A program made the position numbers and the translations under genes. DNA of 64,000 nt from Pseudopyrenochaeta lycopersici (taxonomy: Eukaryota > Ascomycota > Dothideomycetes > Pleosporales > Pseudopyrenochaetaceae), in assembly GCA_003313425.1 (NCBI GenBank), contig NHZP01000019.1:186001-250000 (forward strand), read 5' to 3'. Shown here one piece after another: positions 12,480 to 22,709 of the stretch; positions within the stretch are counted from its first letter, which is position 1; each line of letters starts with the position of its first letter. The notes under the pieces are model-generated. The model was given only the letters and a program-made list of their open reading frames with translations, was not told the origin of the DNA and ran no database searches.

Positions 12480-12839
12480 GTTGGCGGCGTAGGACTTTTG
12501 CGTAGGTTGTGAAAGCGAGGAATGTTCGTTGGAAAGTTCAGCTGGATGCAAATACTCCAATTTTGAAGAACTGTGCGCCGTGCCAAACTCTGTGCACCAG
12601 TGTTCCTAGGAATAGGAGGGGAACAACTATGTATATATGTATAAGATATTCCAAATTGATACCGAGGCACAAACATGGGGTGACGTACTGCAAGGGGAAG
12701 GTGAGGGTGCAAGTCGCAGTTCTCCCCATGATCGCTGGGGCTGCCATTGGCTGAAGCAAGGCGCGACGGCCATTCCTCAAAACTTTGAACACGGAACGAG
12801 TCAACGTTCCGCATCCTCCACGCGCTTTGCAATCGACGG

Positions 12840-14510
12840 ATGCCTCTCGCTCGACCATCCTTCCTAAGCGGTACGCTGACGCCTTTTCTGTATCCAGCCT
12901 TGTTTGAATCCTCGCTTGCCTCGGCCACACGCAGATGTCAGCTTCGTAAAAGATTCGCGCGGCCTCTAAGATGCAATTCTACCACGGCCGAACAGGGCAG
13001 TGTTCAGCCTGATACGCCAACATCACGACTCGATCCCACAGCAGATGACTACTCCCTAACGCCTTTCGCTGATCGATGTATCCTCACGGTTGAAGCTGGC
13101 GGTGGTGGCCACGGATGCGTTTCCTTCCTGCGCGAGAAGTACATCGAAGAAGGGCCTGCGAATGGTGGAGATGGCGGTAGCGGAGGCAATGTGTACATTC
13201 AAGCAGTCCGCGGCGAGACTTCACTGCACAAGCTCGCTCGGCGCCGACTGATGAAAGCCGGCAGAGGGCGCAATGGCCAGGGAAAGGTGAAGGGCGGCGA
13301 GCGAGGAGCCGACGTCCTCATCACAGTGCCGATAGGTACCATTGTACGAGAAATTCAGAGACACGATCCCGTTGCCATAATGGAAGAGGAGCACTGGAAG
13401 ATGGAGTCGTATGAAGGCGAGGCAGAAGAGTCAGACGAAGCGAAAGGAGCCTACAGGAAGGATCGGTGGCTCGTCTTTCCAGGGACTGTGCCCGCAGAAC
13501 TGAATCGGATGAAGTTTCCCAAGCTCCCACCGCCCCGACGGTCACACCTCGCAGCCCTCGAACCACAAGCGCCCATCTGGCTAGACCTGGATAAACATAT
13601 GGAGACGCCAATGTTGATCGCAGCGGGCGCCATGGGCGGCCTGGGCAATCCACACTTCATGACGCCCTTCAACTCAAGGCCGAAGATGGCAACACGAGGG
13701 GATGAGGGCTTGAAGATCTCATTGCAGCTTGAGTTGAAAATCCTAGCAGACTTGGGACTTGTGGGTCTGCCAAATGCTGGCAAGAGCACTCTTTTGCGAG
13801 CTTTGAGTAATAGCCGTGCTCGGATTGGCAACTGGGCCTTTACGACCCTCCAACCCAATGTCGGCACAGTCGTTCTGGACAATCACAAGGGTCGACCACT
13901 TGTCACATCGCGTAGGAGAAATGGCGAGCTGCGTGAGAACTTCACTATCGCCGATGTTCCAGGACTAATCGAGGATGCACATCTCGACAAAGGCCTTGGC
14001 CTGGGCTTTCTTCGACATATCGAACGTGCAGCTGTCCTTGCATTTGTCATTGACTTGTCCGCTGGTGACGCTGTAGAAGCGCTCAAGCTCCTCTGGCGCG
14101 AAGTCTCCGAGTACGAGGCTATGCGCGGGAAAGAGCTAAATGCAGAAACGGAGCGTAGGATGGTAACGTATAAACCAGCTGGCAGGGGCTCACCAACACG
14201 CGACGAACCAGACTCAATTGACTCGCCGCACTTAGACCCGTCACCAGAGCCCTTGCCCTTCCTGACGTCGACGCCCATATCCTCCAAGCCATGGTTCGTC
14301 GCGGCAACAAAGGCAGACATGCCAGATACACAAGCAAATTATGAATCTTTAAAGCAGTACCTGGAAGAAGTGAGCAACGGTAAGCAGCCACATCCGAGCA
14401 GCCGCAAGAACGCCTGGAAGTACAATATACAGGCTGTGCCAATAAGCGCGATTCAAGGAGAGGGTGTGCAAGTCATTCCACAGCTGGTCATGGACTTGCT
14501 TGATGAGTAG
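12840..14510 (+). CDS. MTG2: Mitochondrial Obg-family GTPase (Mtg2-like)
   Basis: Intronless, 556 aa, ATG at 12840. Obg proteins of this branch assist assembly of the large mitoribosomal subunit at the inner membrane. The first 50 residues are rich in Arg and Ser and lack acidic residues early on, as in a mitochondrial presequence. The glycine-rich Obg fold follows (VEAGGGGHGCVSFLREKY, NGGDGGSGGNVY, GRGRNGQGKVKGG). It has an acidic insertion of about 60 residues before GAMGGLGNPHF. The G domain has G1 GLPNAGKS at 309-316, G3 DVPGLIEDAH from 372, and a candidate G5 (ISA) near the C-terminus. G4 reads TKAD (490-493) instead of NKxD. A roughly 60-residue Ser/Pro insert separates G3 from G4. The family call is firm; the symbol is by analogy with yeast. 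Confidence 0.9.
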   Translation: MPLARPSFLSGTLTPFLYPALFESSLASATRRCQLRKRFARPLRCNSTTAEQGSVQPDTPTSRLDPTADDYSLTPFADRCILTVEAGGGGHGCVSFLREKYIEEGPANGGDGGSGGNVYIQAVRGETSLHKLARRRLMKAGRGRNGQGKVKGGERGADVLITVPIGTIVREIQRHDPVAIMEEEHWKMESYEGEAEESDEAKGAYRKDRWLVFPGTVPAELNRMKFPKLPPPRRSHLAALEPQAPIWLDLDKHMETPMLIAAGAMGGLGNPHFMTPFNSRPKMATRGDEGLKISLQLELKILADLGLVGLPNAGKSTLLRALSNSRARIGNWAFTTLQPNVGTVVLDNHKGRPLVTSRRRNGELRENFTIADVPGLIEDAHLDKGLGLGFLRHIERAAVLAFVIDLSAGDAVEALKLLWREVSEYEAMRGKELNAETERRMVTYKPAGRGSPTRDEPDSIDSPHLDPSPEPLPFLTSTPISSKPWFVAATKADMPDTQANYESLKQYLEEVSNGKQPHPSSRKNAWKYNIQAVPISAIQGEGVQVIPQLVMDLLDE

Positions 14511-15197
14511 ATAGATGTAGCAATGATACCCACATTCCCCTCTCATTGCTTTGTGTTTCAGGTTCTCTCTGATATTGTTTGTCTAGTATTGAGTGTTCCC
14601 GGTGCAGGAACCTATGTAGAAGGCGCGTGTGAGCAGCGCTAAGAGTCCCAATCTGTTCCGAATGAGGGGTGGAGGGGTAAATTTTTAATTTCTCAAGTCC
14701 AACACAGAAACAATCTTGCCCAAATACCAAACTTTGCGAAAATTGGGCCTCCAGTTTCTTTCCTTCTATTCATGAATACCTTCCAATGTCCTATTCACAA
14801 TGTTTCGCATATACTGTGAACTGGGTGCACTCAGGTATCATTACATTGATCAACCCTGACGCGCATCGCTGTGCAGGTTCTTGATGCGATACTACGCCCA
14901 AATCTTCAAGTAGGAGTACTATGCGCTGACAATTCTGTGTTCATGTGTAGCGACCACCTATCTGGTCATCTTAATTACCGGTCCTGCTGAAATCCGCGAT
15001 CTTTCACCGTTCTCACCACTTTCACCAGGGAAGAGACGAGATTCGCGCTCACGAGACGAGATCGCGATGGCTGGCGCGCACGCCCCACCCCAAGGTCCGC
15101 TCACTTGGACCCGTCTTTCTTTTGCCGCCCCATGCCAGACTCTGGAACAAGACCAGTGCACGACCTCCCGTAACGAAAGAAAAGTATTCTTTTGGGC
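14511..15197. other. Intergenic region between Obg and U6 genes
   Basis: It holds the 3' flank of the Obg gene and upstream sequence of the U6 gene. No coding frame or second RNA gene was recognised. Confidence 0.4.
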
Positions 15198-15204
15198 TAT
15201 ATAA
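15198..15204 (+). promoter_or_regulatory. TATA box of the U6 gene
   Basis: TATATAA, about 30 to 24 bp before the inferred U6 5' end. This is the spacing expected for the TATA element that positions TFIIIB on fungal U6 genes. Confidence 0.75.
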
Positions 15205-15302
15205 TTTTGTTATTCGCACCTTCCTTCGCCTTCGGGCATTTGGTCAATTGAAACGATACAGAGAAGATTAGCATGGCCCCTGCACTAAGGATGACACGCT
15301 CA

Positions 15303-15354
15303 GTTCGTTTTCCCCCATACATCAGTTCGAGACCTCGACTAACCATTTCCGCAG
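15303..15354 (+). other. Putative spliceosomal intron within U6
   Basis: A 52-nt segment beginning GTTCGT and ending CCGCAG, with a good branch site (CGACTAAC, branch A near 15342, 12 nt before the AG). The 5' splice site is non-consensus after GT. Removing it joins the U6 core to a conserved U6 3' tail. Introns in U6 are known from S. pombe and other fungi. Confidence 0.65.
15325..15334 (+). promoter_or_regulatory. Pol III B box inside the U6 intron
   Basis: GTTCGAGACC matches the TFIIIC B-box consensus GTTCGANNCC. In S. pombe the U6 B box also lies in the intron, whereas in S. cerevisiae it lies downstream of the gene. Here it sits between the two U6 exons. Confidence 0.65.
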
Positions 15355-15372
15355 ATCAAAGAGAAGCTACCA

Positions 15373-15380
15373 TTTTTTTT
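15373..15380 (+). terminator. Pol III terminator of U6
   Basis: A run of eight T residues directly after the U6 tail, with a second run of nine T starting at 15384. This is a strong Pol III stop; the T4 at 15308-15311 inside the intron is much weaker. Confidence 0.75.
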
Positions 15381-16596
15381 GTCTTTTTTTTTCAACCAAG
15401 AGAGCTGTAAAAGTGCCCAAGTGCAAAAAGGAGTACAAAATTCTAGCTTTATTTTTGTTTTTATTTTGTTTTAAATTAATACGCACACGTTTTAACACAT
15501 TAATATTCAGCAAAGTTTAGACAGCGCTTAATTGCTCTAGGTGGAATACGCTAATTCATATGGGTTCATATATTAGCGCTTTGCTCGACTGCATATAGCT
15601 GTGTAGAGGTAGCTTTACAAATTTAGGTACTGTGTACTTACTCTTTATGTTATAGAGCCTCAAAACCCGTTCCACAGGGACCGGTCAAGGGTCGTCTCGA
15701 GAACGCGGATCCAACGTTACGTGACCTACCTACACATAACATGGAAGCTACCATTTTCCAGAAAAAGAGGCTATTTAGTAAATAAACACCCACTAAACTC
15801 TCTTACTTCAATTTGAATTACCTCTACTACCCTTTCAAAACATAGGGTCGCTTTGCGCACATCTTTATAAGTGTATTTAGAAATACCATGTATAGCTTTG
15901 TTGTGCTTGAGAAAAAAAGTCAGGCTAAAAAGAGTTCCTAAGTAGAAAACTGAAGAAAACTGAAGAACTAAGCAGTAAGAAAGAGTACTGAACGAAATAC
16001 AGTCTCTTGTAAATATGTTAATAGCTACGTAAAATAATTGTTATTTATTATGGGGGCAAGGCCTATTGGAGGTGCTAGGGGAGCTACACTATTCTGTGAG
16101 GAGGCTTCTTTCCAGAAATAGGGTGGGAGGGGGTCCTTCCTTGAAAGAACGCAACTATGGGAAACAGTCGATGAAAAATTGTTCCTGCCTCACGCCGCAT
16201 GTTCCGAAGAGGATCGCTTCTACGCTTCAGCAGGCTGATTAGGCTCGGGATTTCTCCTGAACGCTCCATCAGCAACACCCAATTGTTTAAATCCTCTTTC
16301 GATATTTAGATGGTTGAAAGTACTGAACCTGAAGCGGCATGTGTTTGGGATAAAAGCCCCAGAAATGGGTGTTTCCACGTGCGTTTTCAGGTTCTGGTCA
16401 GGGCCTGGATTTCTTCTAACCGCTAACCAGCAGCATGCGAGGTGCCGAATTTGTTCTGCACATGTTCGCCAAACTCCTCGAATATGTTTCATATGAGTTC
16501 TAGTTGATAGTAGGCCGGAATATGATGAGCAAAGCAGTTTTCGGCCAATATTAGCACCATACCTGTCATTACCCACCAATTCTGCGTAAGCCTCTC
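15381..16596. other. AT-rich gene-poor stretch
   Basis: Low-GC sequence with T-rich tracts and short direct repeats, such as a 10-bp unit repeated near 15945-15965. No frame looks coding. A 14-nt match to the U6 3' end occurs at 15744-15757. Confidence 0.45.
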
Positions 16597-17946
16597 CTAT
16601 ATTCGGAGGAGTGTTGTGTGTAGCCGCAGTTCTTCCGTATCAAGCTCATCTAGCCAGTCGAAAAGCCGATTTACGCGTGGAATACTCTTGTCAGAATCAC
16701 CCTCGATTTGTACCAAGCACCATCCTTCTTCTTGGCCATTTTTCCAAATTCTGATGATGTTGATGCCAAATCTACGAGTAGGACCATTGTATCTAGTCGG
16801 CGAATACATGCCCAGAATGACTGTATGGGGATGAGTTTTGCCCTCTGGCCGTAAATGTCTCCCAATACGGAACTTGACGGTCCAGGTTTAGAATTCGTAG
16901 TCAGCTTTGCCGTACCAGCCAGAGGCATCCCAAAAGGATCCATAAAAAAATATGACCCAGGAGAAAACTTTTCTCACCAGATAATGACTTGATGGTGAGT
17001 ATATATTTCTAAAACTTCCCTCTTCAAGGAATCGGGAGAGTACTTGAAGCTAAGGCCCTCATTGGGAAATTGGCAAAAGAAAGCCCTTGAGCCAAAGGCT
17101 TGCGGATATTCGCACCATCATCCATTTCATCGAAGGAGATCCAGCGCAAGGTCTCTACAGTAAAGTGTGGAAATTTAGCCCGGAAGGCTGCAAGGTCCAG
17201 AAAATCAAGCTAATCCATAGTTGAAGGATGTTGAGGATAGGCTTACTAGTGAAGTCCGGATGCGGTACAGGCAGGAGACAAAACACCTAGTCGGCGCGCT
17301 CGCGAAGGAAATAGCAAGAATGAGTGTGTTTGTTGCGGAACGAGTCCAACTCACGTCTGTTGACAATGCTCTCATAGCCGTCAATATATTCCTCATCGTC
17401 GTCCCAGTCCTCGACTTGAATGAGGTAAATAATCATATATACGACACCGTGGCGAGGATACTCCGTAACAGCGTTTCTCTTCAATTTAGACGAATCATCA
17501 GTACGGAGGAGAATTGACAAATAGGGCATGTTTTCTCTTGGTGCATAGATTTAATGCTTGCATAAAGTGCCCTTATTCCACATCTCGAGAACCCAAGGTG
17601 CGAACTTGCTCTTACATGCTTCAATGGTGGCTTCAGGATTCTCAAGCTGCGCCTTATAGAAGGTACTTGTATTCTCGCTACGGCACTTCTCAGGTAGCAC
17701 GCTTTTCACTACGTGGTCGAATGTATAGGAAGGATTTAAGGGGTGCTGATTGTCTACTCAAGCCACTTTGACCACCGGTGCCTCGATATCGGCTTCGGCA
17801 TCGATGGTATCGTGAGTGCGCTTGAATGCAATTGAGGATGATATGATACGCACGACAGCTTGGACAGAGACAAATGAACAGTTGAAGGTCAGAATAGAGG
17901 TAACTCGGGGATGAAGAGGGTTTTGAATATGTTCAAGGAAAGCCAT
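16597..17946 (-). pseudogene. Decayed protein-coding relic of unknown family
   Basis: One minus-strand frame runs from an ATG at 17946 to 17287 (220 codons), broken only by an in-frame TGA near 17758 and a TAA near 17555. The pieces look coding: SYTFDHVVKSVLPEKC, then KFAPWVLEMWNKG, then PYLSILLRTDDSSKLKRNAV with VVYMIIYLIQVEDWDDDEEY. Coding-like sequence continues downstream in shifted frames (LDFLDLAAFRAKFPHFTVE; a fragment with IWKNGQEEGWCLVQIEGD). I could not find splice sites that remove the stops. No family is recognised. It lies in AT-rich, gene-poor sequence next to the U6 gene. A heavily intron-split living gene is the alternative. Confidence 0.4.
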
Positions 17947-18465
17947 ATTGTGGAATGATGCAAGTGGCTCGTTGGACTGAGGAAAGAACGTTCCTTCCGC
18001 TGTGACAAAACTTCTTCAGCGCAGCATCGGGGAATGGAATGAGACACTCAAATTGGCTCGTCCAAGAGGCCTGAATGCCTACTCAACTATGATGGAAGTG
18101 AGTTTACCACTCGCACCCAGTTTGTAGTTAAGAAAGGAAGACAATTTAGAAAAGGCAATGTTACCTCTATTTACACACCCGTATTGTCTATTTGTTATCA
18201 GCCGCTGAGGTTAATAAGCCACTAGTAAGGTTGCTAGGTTGCTGCTGAGGGCCACACGCCGGGCACCGGAAGAATGCCAGAGAGGTTAGCACACAATGTG
18301 CTACACGAGTTTTGATTTGAAGTGATCTTGTCCACAATCATTAACATATAATTATTTGATTCAGACTTGCAAAATAGCCAGGGAAGACGTATCATCTTCT
18401 GCTTAGACGAATCTGGTCCACGCAATGTGAACATTCAAGCCAGCCGATCCTGATACCGACGCATA
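17947..18465. other. Intergenic region, no supported gene
   Basis: AT-rich sequence between the decayed ORF and the 3' end of the Kre9-like gene. Nothing recognisable was found. Confidence 0.4.
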
Positions 18466-19495
18466 TTATCCATCCTTACATCCAGTATGGCCATGCAATT
18501 CAGCCACCTGGCTAGGCAGCTCGTAGACCGCCTTTCCATCAAGTTCACGTACATGATATATTTGTTGTCCATGAGGTTGCATGTGAGCTACTTCAGGAGC
18601 ATCCATACCTGCTAAATAATCTTCTTGTTGTACAGTTTCTTGTCTTTGCCTCCGTCTATAGAAGAAAATTATTACGATGGCGATAACGGCGACGCCAAAA
18701 ACTGCACCCAGGCTTATCCCTGCTATTGTGCCAGAACTCAAGCTAGGTGAGGAATTAGCACCTGCTGACTGAACGTTCCCGGATGTAGAGCTTGGCAATG
18801 CGGAGGAAGCAGTACTAGAGAATGAGTTTCCGTCCCGTACGCTAGAGGAGATCGCACTATTGGTCGGAGTGGGAGTGGGAGTGGGAGTGGTAGCGGTATC
18901 GCCGCGGGTTGAGGAGGAGACAGTGCTGGACGAACCAACAACTTCAGAAGGAATAGCAGCGCTAGACGAAGCAGAAGCGCTCAAGGGGGCCACGGCGCTG
19001 GGGAATACTACGATGCTGGAGGACATCACGGCTCTGGAGGACACCTCGGCGCTGTTGCACTCGGAGCCTTTAGAGATTCCGATCTGGGTCGAGTACTGGT
19101 ACTGGCCTGTGACATCGTCGATGAGCTGCAGGCCATAGCGCGACGTATCAGCCTCAAGCGACGATGGTGGAGTCCAGATGAAAGAGCCACTATTGGCAAT
19201 GCCGGTGGCAATAGTTAAAATGGGTACAATGTTGGTAGACGGGCCCCGGAGGAGAATGATGGAGATTGTATTGGGCGTAGTTGGTTTCCAGGCAATGGTG
19301 AAGGGCTTGCAAGCAGGAATAATCTAGTATTTAGTGTTAGTGTTGACTGGCGCATGATATGCAACGCAAAATATGTACCTCCATCTGCGGGCGGATGAAC
19401 TCGTTGCCAGACGGGTCGCCAACTGGCGCATGCTGCGCAACCACAAAGCTACCCAATAGGGAGATGAGAAACGTCCGGTACTTGTTGATGTACAT
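18466..19495 (-). CDS. Kre9/Knh1-like Ser/Thr-rich membrane-anchored wall protein
   Basis: Two exons: 19495-19379 and 19323-18466; 324 aa. The 55-nt intron is removed in phase 0, joining FIRPQME to IIPACKPFTIAW. The start ATG at 19495 gives a signal peptide (MYINKYRTFLISLLGSFVVA). The first exon-2 block (FTIAWKPTTPNTISIILLRG, then a GSFIWTPP segment and YGLQLIDDVTGQYQYS) matches the Kre9/KNH domain seen in fungal Ser-Thr-rich surface proteins linked to beta-glucan assembly. A Ser/Thr-rich stalk with a TPTPTPTP run follows, then one membrane segment (GTIAGISLGAVFGVAVIAIV) and a basic RRRQRQ stop. The tail is about 60 residues. It is the second single-pass Ser/Thr-rich surface protein in the window. 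Function is by family only. Confidence 0.85.
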
Positions 19496-20386
19496 ATCGA
19501 CAGAGTTACCAACGATCACCAGGCGAAAGCCAAACAGCCCGGCAGTAAAGACACACTTTGAAGCAGCGTGAGGGATGCATTACTACGAGAACATTTTATA
19601 GAAAATATATCGCCAATTCATAGAGCCTTCTAGCCGTCGGTTGTCAGTTCATATTTTTTCAGCTTTCAGCCTTCAACCTTGGCTTTGAGCTCGAGGCCAG
19701 AGAAGCCCACCGCCAAGCGCGAATCAGAATTCACAACCTATTGACAAGGTACCGCGCTCTACCTTCGATTAGTTAGATCTCGCGACTAGTGTTATATAGC
19801 TAGTAGGGAAGGACGTTAGAAAGAGTATTGATTTGCGGCGTCTTTATAATAATGATCCGCGCACTCAACCGGCAGACATAGTAGGTGGGTGGTAAGCCTG
19901 TTCTTCTACGTGCAACTCAATAGTCGTATAGAAAATTCTAGCCGGCCTATTCGACAATAGATATCAAGTTGCTTTACCTTTACAGTTGCACCTACCACGC
20001 CTAACCGCGATACAACCGGATCTGGGTCAACACCCCGCCAAGATATGCTATACAACCCAATCATTAAAGTCTCGTCTTGCTCGAGTAATATCACGTTGCA
20101 ACTGATATGAAATCTTGATCCAGGTTCGTATACTATCTTCATTTGCAGTCCAATGGACTCAGAGCTCAAAGATAGGGCCTTGATTGGCTACTACTCTGCA
20201 CCTTGTACCTTTTCTTTACAAGTATGTTTTACTACAGCAATCCTGTCCTGCGCAGAAGCGACTGACTATCAAAAAACTAAAGCGAGCATTGCTTCGACTG
20301 CGGCAAGTATAACGCTAGCGTACTCGGACCCGCCAAGTGAAGACGGAGTCCAGAATCATGACCACATGAGTAAAACAGTATGCTGT
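19496..20386. other. Intergenic region, no supported gene
   Basis: Upstream region of the Kre9-like gene and 3' flank of the next minus-strand gene. Short frames only, none convincing. Confidence 0.4.
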
Positions 20387-21879
20387 TTATTGAGTAATCT
20401 GCGCGCTATGCAATTCAAAAAGCTGTCGAGTTGCTTGCAGGCTTTCCTCTTGTGCTTTGATCAACGCTTTGAGCACGGAATGAAAGTCCTTGTGGTCGAA
20501 AACTGGTGGGTTGCGATTATCTAGCAACCCAGACACTGGTTCAACCCCGAATCCGTTTTCAATCGTTTCTTTTGGAGAAAGGCCCTCCGTGCTTTTATTA
20601 CCAACTTCCTCTAATCTTTGAGTGGCATTCTTCTTATCTAGCTTTCTAGCATGTGTCTCATTCTCACTGATGGTGAAGCTTATTTTCCTCCCGCTACGTG
20701 CATGAATAGATTGTCGAAATGAAGCTTTACCAGTGGGCGGCTCCGTTGCATCATCTTGTGGCACTTCGTTTTTTTCAGATCGATCAGATTGGCGACGGGA
20801 GGATCGTCTTGTAGGTACGTCCTCGTTCTCTGCCCCGGCCTCTGCCTCCGCTAGCTCGTCAGCCTCTGCTCCTGAACCAACCCGGACTTGATTTCTTTTA
20901 TAATCGTCAAGGATCTTACGCCACTGTTTCAAGGGTACCACCTCCAATTGTTTCAGGCTTTGTGGAATGTAAAAGATTGCAAGTCCAAAGATCCCACTGG
21001 CAATGTAGAAGGCAAGGATGGCGACGGACCCAGAACCATGCGACGGTATCAGGTTAGCCGTATGAAGCTCCCCTATGTAGATACCAAGTCCGATAAGGAA
21101 TGTATTAATGGCAATCCTCAAAAGTCCCATGGGTACAACCATCATCATTGCTGCATACGGCGAGGCTACCTTCCACCTCCCAGCCTCAACGTGATTGCGC
21201 CATGTATTCAAATGCTTCAACTGGAAATTTCGCAGTTCTGGGCCAAATTTGCTCTCGATGGTCGACACTTGGGAACGGAAGTACTTCTTTTCAGCAGCCG
21301 GCGTTGGTTTGGAGAGAAAGTCCTTGATGTCTTCCGCAGTGTGCAAGCCGTGGAATGCAGGATTGACCGCACAAGAAAAGAATACAGACAGAGCACCCGT
21401 TGTAAGGCTAACGACGAAGAAGGCTTGGGCTGTCCAGTGCGTATCCTCTACCCTTGCCAAGGACATTGCTGAGATGGCTACTTGGGCTGTGATGGCTCCC
21501 TTCAATAGATCAGTTATATGAGCTAGGCCGTGAAATCATCTGGATTTGTACATACTGCCACACCTATCATGTTGAAGCTCGTATTGTACGACTTCATGAA
21601 TGCTACCACATGCTGATCACTTGCATGCAGCACATACCGCTCCACTCGATCCATCACGAAGAGCGCATCTGTGAAAATTGTGTGGAGTAAACATGCAACA
21701 ACGAGTCCCCCTTCTTTGCGCTGCGTTTTGAAGGTCTTAACCGAAGTATTTGAAGCACTGTTTCGTTGCCTATAGGTGTCGCGTATATTCCCAACGGTTC
21801 GCCCGAGTTTATCTAAGGAGCCAATGGAAACAATCAAGGTTGGTAAGGCTCCTAGCGCAACACCAGCGATCTCGGCCAT
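20387..21879 (-). CDS. Conserved fungal membrane protein, unknown function
   Basis: Two exons: 21879-21564 and 21522-20387; 483 aa. The ATG at 21879 is sound. The 41-nt intron uses a weak donor (GTGTGG); it is the only choice I found that keeps frame, joining FNMIA to HITDLLKGAITAQV. The N-terminus (MAEIAGVALGALPTLIVSI) is a helix typical of fungal accessory proteins. Several hydrophobic segments follow: AQAFFVVSLTTGALSVFFSC, then PMGLLRIAINTFLIGLGIYI, then VAILAFYIASGIFGLAIFYI. The C-terminal 200 residues are charged, with a Glu/Ala-rich stretch and RRSSRRQSDRSEK. I do not recognise a functional family. The exon join is less sure than the two frames themselves. Confidence 0.7.
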
Positions 21880-22709
21880 GATTTGATATGTTGAGAAAGA
21901 TTCGTAATACAGTCTTGAAGCGCTTTCGCCTTCCAGGATTCAAATCGAGCAGGCTGAAGTGATCAGTCAACTGCGAACTCTACCCCTCCCTGGCTGAAAA
22001 TAAGCATGATTACGCGACATACATCCACGCATAGCCTAAACGCGTCTATGTCGCACAGGATTGCGCATTCAACTCGGAGTTTCCCGCTGTGCCAACAGTA
22101 GAATTGGCTGGCGAAGGACACTTAGTGTTGTTCTATCAAACATGGCAGGCGTATGCGATTTGAGTCCCCCAGCTACTGGCAGCGCCATACTTGCAGAAGG
22201 ATATAACGAAGACTTTCAAGCAAGTTCTGGGGGCATACAAGCGGGTGACCTTGTGGTGTGCCACACAGTCAACATCAAGACAGCCCGAGGAGAGGGTGCA
22301 TCGGAGATTCGTCGGGCCGAGCTCTCCAAGTGGGCGCGGCATCAAAGCTTCTGGAAATTTCGATCAGGAACCTTCCATCTCCATCCTCCGACCTAACACA
22401 TCTTTTACGCTCCTCCACTTTGCTGTCCTAATTGTCACTTACTTGTACAGGTTCTGGTGCAATATAACGTAGACTTTGGTAAGTTTTGCACCTTGTAGTT
22501 GCTTTCCTTTTCGATTGAATGATGAGACACAAGCTGGCACCAGTCTGAGAAGACTTGTACTCTTTGCATGCGGATCAGCTGCATAGACTCTTTAGTCGCC
22601 CACTGACAATCGCAAACACATATTGCAAATGTTCGGCCAATGTTGAAGCTTTGGGCTAATTCACCATTCACAGATATCCTAACCTGAAGCGCACTCCCAT
22701 CCCTTCACC
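21880..22709. other. Divergent intergenic region
   Basis: Shared upstream region of the membrane protein (-) and Aha1 (+). Frames here are short and no RNA gene was recognised. Confidence 0.4.

Larger units (their letters stand above)
15228..15372 (+). ncRNA. U6: U6 spliceosomal snRNA, split by an intron
   Basis: The core of U6 is unmistakable: the 5' hairpin GCC-UUCG-GGC, CATTTGGTCAATTGAAACG, the ACAGAGA box with GATTAGCA (U2/U4-pairing region), CATGGCCCCTGCACTAAGG and GATGACACGC. After ...CGCTCA (ends 15302) the expected 3' tail is not contiguous. It resumes at 15355 with ATCAAAGAGAAGCTACC followed by a T run; CAAAGAGA is shared with the yeast U6 tail. Exons are therefore read as 15228-15302 and 15355-about 15372, roughly 93 nt mature. 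U6 forms the catalytic core of the spliceosome. The 5' end is inferred from the hairpin. An alternative reading ends U6 at the T4 at 15308-15311 and makes the rest 3' flank; I think this less likely. Confidence 0.9.
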
